NCBI RefSeq assembly: GCF_937997465.1
Contig: NZ_CALKTQ010000298.1
Coordinates: forward strand, 1-17,581
Direction of reading: 5' to 3'
Origin: an uncultured Campylobacter sp.
GTDB taxonomy: Bacteria > Campylobacterota > Campylobacteria > Campylobacterales > Campylobacteraceae
DNA: 17,581 bases
Part shown: positions 14,801 to 17,581 of the stretch, piece by piece
How positions within the stretch are numbered: the first letter of the stretch is position 1
Layout: every line of letters starts with the position of its first letter
Position numbers and translations under genes: made by a program
Notes under the pieces: model-generated
What the model was told of the DNA's origin: nothing
The model's input: the letters and a program-made list of their open reading frames with translations, nothing else
The model's database searches: none

Positions 14801-16489
14801 ATGGAATCAGTAAGTAACTCAGTAAGTTCGCAAATCGCGACCCAGGCCGCAGTCAGCGGCGCTCTGCCTAAAACGGGCGGCGCAAACGCCGGACAAACGG
14901 GGCAGGCAGGCGAAACTAAAAATCTTTTTAAAAATCAGCCAGCACCCTCGCAAAATTTGGACTCCGAGGCCGCGGATAACGCCGTAAAGGATCTAGATAA
15001 ACTCGTAAATAAGCTTTTAAACGAGCTAAAATCAAGCCCGACTCAGGCCAAAGAGCTAGCCGCTCAGGCAAAAAATCTACAGCTCTCGCCAAATCTCGCA
15101 AAAGATATGAAAAGCCTCGTCGCACTTGCCGAAAACGAGCCTGATCTAAAGGAATTTGCACTCAAGCTAAAAGAGTTTTTAAAGCCCGTTGCCGATCTAA
15201 AAAACGCGCCGCTAAACGAGCAGATAAAAAGCTCTGGCATCATGCTGGAGGCAAATTTAAAAGACGCACTAAACGGCAAATTTAACCTACCCAGCGCGAT
15301 AAATAAGCTGTTTGGCGACATAAAAAATCTCTCGAATCATCAGCTTTTGGAGCAAATTTCAGCCTTGGCTAAGGATGATAGCCTAAGCACGAACGAGAGC
15401 TTTGCGAGGCTTGATCAAATTTTACAAAACGCTAAAACCGCTGCCAAAGATACTCTGGCTAGCTCACCTTTTAAACAGCTTTTTGAGACCTCTGACAAGC
15501 TAGAAAACGCAGCTAAATTTATGGATAAGCAAGCAAACGCCATGAGCGGAAACGGACTAAGCCTAAACGAAAAAACTCTAAACGCCGAGCTAAACAAAGT
15601 CTCGCAGCTGCTGGCAAACGCGGGCGAAAAAATGCAAAATTTAAACAGCGAAAAGCTAGGTCAAAACAGGGGTTTTGCTTTAAATTTCGCCGAGCTAAAA
15701 AGCGCGATAAAAGATCTAACGGACGAGCTTGGCGCGCTTGCGGCCTCGCAGGATAAATTTAACGATTTTGCGCAAAAAATCGTCCGAGACGGCGCGGAAG
15801 GAAGCGAGGGTGCAACGCTGCAAGATAAGCTGCAAAATGCGGCTAGAAAGTTAAATTTCGCCCTGCAAATCGCAGATAAAGCGGGCTTTGAAGCAAAAAA
15901 TAACCTCGATGAAGTCGGCAAGCTAATCAAGCAGCAAAATATCGCTCGCGGCGAGCTTAGCGCAGTGACTCCAAAAAGCGCCGAAGAGACGGCAAAGGTG
16001 TTACAAAACGACGTAAAAAGCGCGCTTTTAAACATGCAGTCAAAGTCTCCGGACGCTAGCCCCGTAAAAGACGCTGCCTCAAAACTACTAGCTCAAATCG
16101 AGATGCATCAACTAGCCTCCGCGGTCGCGGGCGGCGTGCAGACCTATCTGCCATACGTCTGGGAGGGCGTAGAGGGCGGAAATATCAGGTTTAAGCAAGG
16201 CAAAAAGCAAAAACACTACGCGCAAATTGACCTAAATTTTCAAAATTTCGGCCAAATCAACATCATGGTGGCGCTCAGCGAAAACAAATACATCGACCTT
16301 GCGATCGCGACGCAAAAAGAGGAGTTTAAGGATCTGATTTTAAGCGGCGCAAAGGAGCTAAAAAGGGCTATCGGCGAGCAGGGGCTGATAGTGTCGAATT
16401 TTAGCCTAAAAACTATGCCTAAACTGCGTCTTAGCGGCATTTACGGCGGTCTGGATAAGCTTGATATGGGCTTTGATAAAAAGGCGTAA
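14801..16489 (+). CDS. FliK-like hook-length-control-type protein
   Basis: This 562-residue protein has a long Ala/Lys/Asn/Leu-rich helical region (about 20-440) and a compact C-terminal domain (about 440-555) containing YLPYVWEGVEGG, an IDLNFQNFGQINIMVAL strand pair, and a helix before the end. A disordered N-part plus a small C-terminal export-switch-like domain recalls FliK, the flagellar hook ruler. The gene directly before flhX supports a flagellar link. The ATG at 14801 has no good ribosome-binding site; a nine-codon unit (ATG at 14770, stop at 14796) ends 4 nt before it, so reinitiation is possible. A CGATAT at 14789-14794 resembles the sigma-28 -10 box but sits too close to the start to be used normally. 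Exact function is inferred. Confidence 0.5.
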   Translation: MESVSNSVSSQIATQAAVSGALPKTGGANAGQTGQAGETKNLFKNQPAPSQNLDSEAADNAVKDLDKLVNKLLNELKSSPTQAKELAAQAKNLQLSPNLAKDMKSLVALAENEPDLKEFALKLKEFLKPVADLKNAPLNEQIKSSGIMLEANLKDALNGKFNLPSAINKLFGDIKNLSNHQLLEQISALAKDDSLSTNESFARLDQILQNAKTAAKDTLASSPFKQLFETSDKLENAAKFMDKQANAMSGNGLSLNEKTLNAELNKVSQLLANAGEKMQNLNSEKLGQNRGFALNFAELKSAIKDLTDELGALAASQDKFNDFAQKIVRDGAEGSEGATLQDKLQNAARKLNFALQIADKAGFEAKNNLDEVGKLIKQQNIARGELSAVTPKSAEETAKVLQNDVKSALLNMQSKSPDASPVKDAASKLLAQIEMHQLASAVAGGVQTYLPYVWEGVEGGNIRFKQGKKQKHYAQIDLNFQNFGQINIMVALSENKYIDLAIATQKEEFKDLILSGAKELKRAIGEQGLIVSNFSLKTMPKLRLSGIYGGLDKLDMGFDKKA

Positions 16490-16491
16490 AT

Positions 16492-16761
16492 TTGGCGAAA
16501 GTGCAAAAAACTAAAAAAGCCGTGGCTCTTGGCTACAACCGTCAAAAGGATAATGCCCCAAAAGTGCTGGCGACTGGTTCTGGCGAAGTGGCGAAAAATA
16601 TCATAAACCTAGCCAAATCCCACGATATCCCGATCAAAGAGGATGCCGATCTGGTCGAGGTTCTAAGTAAGGTAGATCTAAACGAGGAAGTCCCGCCAAA
16701 TCTCTATAAAGCGGTCGCGGAAATCTTTAGCTTTTTATATCAAATGACGAATAAAAAATAG
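16492..16761 (+). CDS. FlhX, stand-alone FlhB C-terminal-domain homologue
   Basis: This 89-residue cytosolic protein matches the C-terminal export-switch domain of FlhB/YscU proteins: KKAVALGYNRQKDNAPKVLA at about 8-27, then EVAKNIINLAKSHDIPIKED, and a VPPNLYKAVAEIFSFLY end. It lacks the membrane domain and the self-cleaving NPTH, so it cannot auto-process. Helicobacter pylori has a similar spare part (HP1575), reported to support export when the FlhB C-domain is missing. The start is TTG at 16492, 3 nt after the previous stop, with AAAAGGCG as ribosome-binding site; a GTG at 16501 is the alternative. It is probably the last gene of the plus-strand operon, co-expressed with the FliK-like protein. 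Confidence 0.85.
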   Translation: MAKVQKTKKAVALGYNRQKDNAPKVLATGSGEVAKNIINLAKSHDIPIKEDADLVEVLSKVDLNEEVPPNLYKAVAEIFSFLYQMTNKK

Positions 16762-16832
16762 GACGTTTGTCGTAAAAGCAAGGCGAGAGCAGGCCGTTTT
16801 CAAGCGAAATTTGAGTGCGAACGGAAATTTAA

Positions 16833-17021
16833 ATGAAAAAGACGGTTGGAATAATGCTAATTTTAGCCTTGCCTTTGTTGATCTTATTATCGGCTCTAGT
16901 TTTTGCTAGCGGTAATGCGTCAAAAGTCGCAAACTACCCAAAACACGCGCTAGAAAAAGCGGTAACGCACGATAAAAAAGAATCTCATCCAAAAAAGATA
17001 AAACCGTCAATCATAAAGTAA
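16833..17021 (+). CDS. Small membrane or secreted protein, unknown
   Basis: This is a 62-codon frame with an N-terminal hydrophobic segment (about residues 4-26, ending VFASGNA) that could be a signal peptide or anchor, then a short Lys/His-rich tail. A modest GGAAA lies upstream of the ATG. It stands 71 nt after flhX and its stop codon overlaps a copy of the dispersed AAATTTGAC word (17021-17029). No family recognised. The secretory N-terminus argues for a real gene, but size and basic tail leave doubt. Confidence 0.45.
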   Translation: MKKTVGIMLILALPLLILLSALVFASGNASKVANYPKHALEKAVTHDKKESHPKKIKPSIIK

Positions 17022-17170
17022 AATTTGACGGAAATCTCGCGGCCAAACGCTGTAAATAAATGCGTCAAATTTAAGCATAAATGCCGCGTTTAAAACCACT
17101 AATCTTGTCGCAAAAATTTGACGATTTTCGCACCGTTTAGACAACCTCTAAAATCTCACTCAAATTTGAC
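17021..17170. repeat. Four regularly spaced dispersed-word copies
   Basis: Exact copies lie at 17021-17029, 17064-17072, 17114-17122 and 17162-17170. Measured between the centres of the AAATTT cores, the gaps are 46, 47 and 48 bp. The second copy is inverted relative to the others. The 267-bp gap between the small protein gene and cheB is otherwise empty except for the cheB promoter region. The intervening sequences differ, so this is not a CRISPR-like array. Confidence 0.85.
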
Positions 17171-17249
17171 CACAGCGTTTAGTTAGCGTAAAATTATTTG
17201 CATTATTTTATGTATTCTGCCTTATAGCTAAATTTAATATAAATAAAGA

Positions 17250-17255
17250 TACAAT
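17250..17255 (+). promoter_or_regulatory. Candidate -10 box for cheB
   Basis: TACAAT lies about 34 nt upstream of the proposed TTG start, preceded by a T- and A-rich stretch typical of Campylobacter sigma-70 promoters. No sigma-54 (GG-N10-GC) or clear sigma-28 pattern is seen. Prediction by eye. Confidence 0.4.
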
Positions 17256-17288
17256 AGCCGTAAAATTAACTCAAAAAACGGAATAAAT

Positions 17289-17581
17289 TTGAAACAAAAA
17301 TTGGTCTTAGTCGGCGCCTCGACGGGCGGTCCGGGACATTTAAAAAGGCTTTTTAAGGGGCTTGATCTAAACGGAGCTAGCGTTGTTATCGCGCAGCATA
17401 TGAGCCTGGCTTTTATCCCGAGTTTTATCTCGCAGTTTGACAAGGAGTGCGCGGCGGAGGTAGTTATGCTGGGCGCGCCTGTGCAGCTAAAAAGCGCGAT
17501 ATATATCTGCGAGAAAAACTCCGAGATAATCTCCGCTAGCCCCCTAATGGCGGGCATGTGTTCACCCATGAAAGAGACCAC
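17289..17581 (+). CDS. cheB: Chemotaxis methylesterase CheB, 5' part, no receiver domain
   Basis: The window ends inside this gene; 97 codons are visible. The chain begins directly with the CheB methylesterase fold: KLVLVGASTGGPGHLKRLF with the nucleophile Ser11, then VVIAQHM with the catalytic His37. CheB removes methyl groups from chemoreceptors to reset signalling. Most CheB proteins carry an N-terminal response-regulator domain; there is none here, as is known for C. jejuni. The start is TTG at 17289-17291: the upstream frame has a stop (TAA at 17244-17246) and no ATG or GTG between. A weak CGGAA serves as ribosome-binding site. The third catalytic residue (Asp) should lie beyond the edge. 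The opposite strand is open too, but only as a shadow. Confidence 0.88.
   Translation, partial: MKQKLVLVGASTGGPGHLKRLFKGLDLNGASVVIAQHMSLAFIPSFISQFDKECAAEVVMLGAPVQLKSAIYICEKNSEIISASPLMAGMCSPMKET

Noticed and set aside
15661..16035. 124-codon minus-strand open frame inside the FliK-like gene
   Set aside because: Ser/Phe/Leu-rich reverse of a Lys/Ala/Glu-rich helical region, with no ribosome-binding site.
17021..17170. CRISPR-like array
   Set aside because: The repeated unit is only about 9-12 bp, changes orientation, and also occurs singly in coding genes; no cas genes are present.
17234..17581. 115-codon minus-strand open frame at the right edge
   Set aside because: It is the shadow of cheB, whose GASTGG and QHM motifs are on the plus strand.

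Overview
The window looks like chromosome from a relatively GC-rich Campylobacter, of the C. showae / C. rectus / C. curvus type. Four things suggest this. The order folD, c-type cytochrome, hemL, small membrane proteins, MFS transporter, FliK-like protein, FlhX-like protein matches what I recall of epsilonproteobacterial (C. jejuni-type) chromosomes. Hcp-type (Helicobacter cysteine-rich) Sel1 repeats are present. CheB has no receiver domain. Genes overlap densely and promoters have extended -10 boxes. The species is an inference; nothing was searched. I see no rRNA, tRNA, IS element, prophage or CRISPR array.

Layout. (1) 1-381 is gene-free and holds a nine-G tract and several copies of an AAATTTG-type word. 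(2) 382-3314, minus strand: an AlkC-like DNA-alkylation-repair protein, a lipoprotein, and a signal-peptide-bearing Sel1/Hcp-like protein broken by one in-frame TAA. (3) 3315-3757 is intergenic and rich in repeats. (4) 3758-8230, minus: a tight cluster transcribed as rpiB, a small membrane coiled-coil protein, apt, a DedA-family gene, pepA and ychF, mostly with 1-20 nt overlaps and with a good extended -10 promoter before rpiB. (5) 8341-10700, minus: folD, lepB and a site-2-protease-family gene. (6) 10783-16761, plus: a seven-gene run of cytochrome c, hemL, AtpZ-like, a repeat-inflated membrane protein, an MFS transporter, a FliK-like protein and an FlhX-like protein. (7) 16833-17021: a small membrane or secreted protein, then a repeat cluster. 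(8) 17289 to the right edge: the first third or so of cheB, starting with TTG.

The genes are mostly core metabolism and envelope functions: purine salvage and pentose isomerisation (apt, rpiB), peptide turnover (pepA), one-carbon metabolism (folD), protein export processing (lepB), heme synthesis (hemL beside a cytochrome c), flagellar export accessories (FliK-like plus FlhX) and chemotaxis adaptation (cheB).

The most unusual signal is not a gene. A short word, AAATTTGAC or its complement GTCAAATTT, is centred on the palindrome TCAAATTTGA. By hand I count 26 loci in 17.6 kb, against a random expectation of about 0.13. The copies cluster between genes and also sit inside genes. Six of them fall in about 250 bp of one membrane-protein gene, where they encode a low-complexity stretch of KFD and SNL words. 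The other points of interest are the nonsense codon in the Hcp-like gene, the poly-G tract, the coiled-coil tail on HemL and the FliK-like/FlhX pair.
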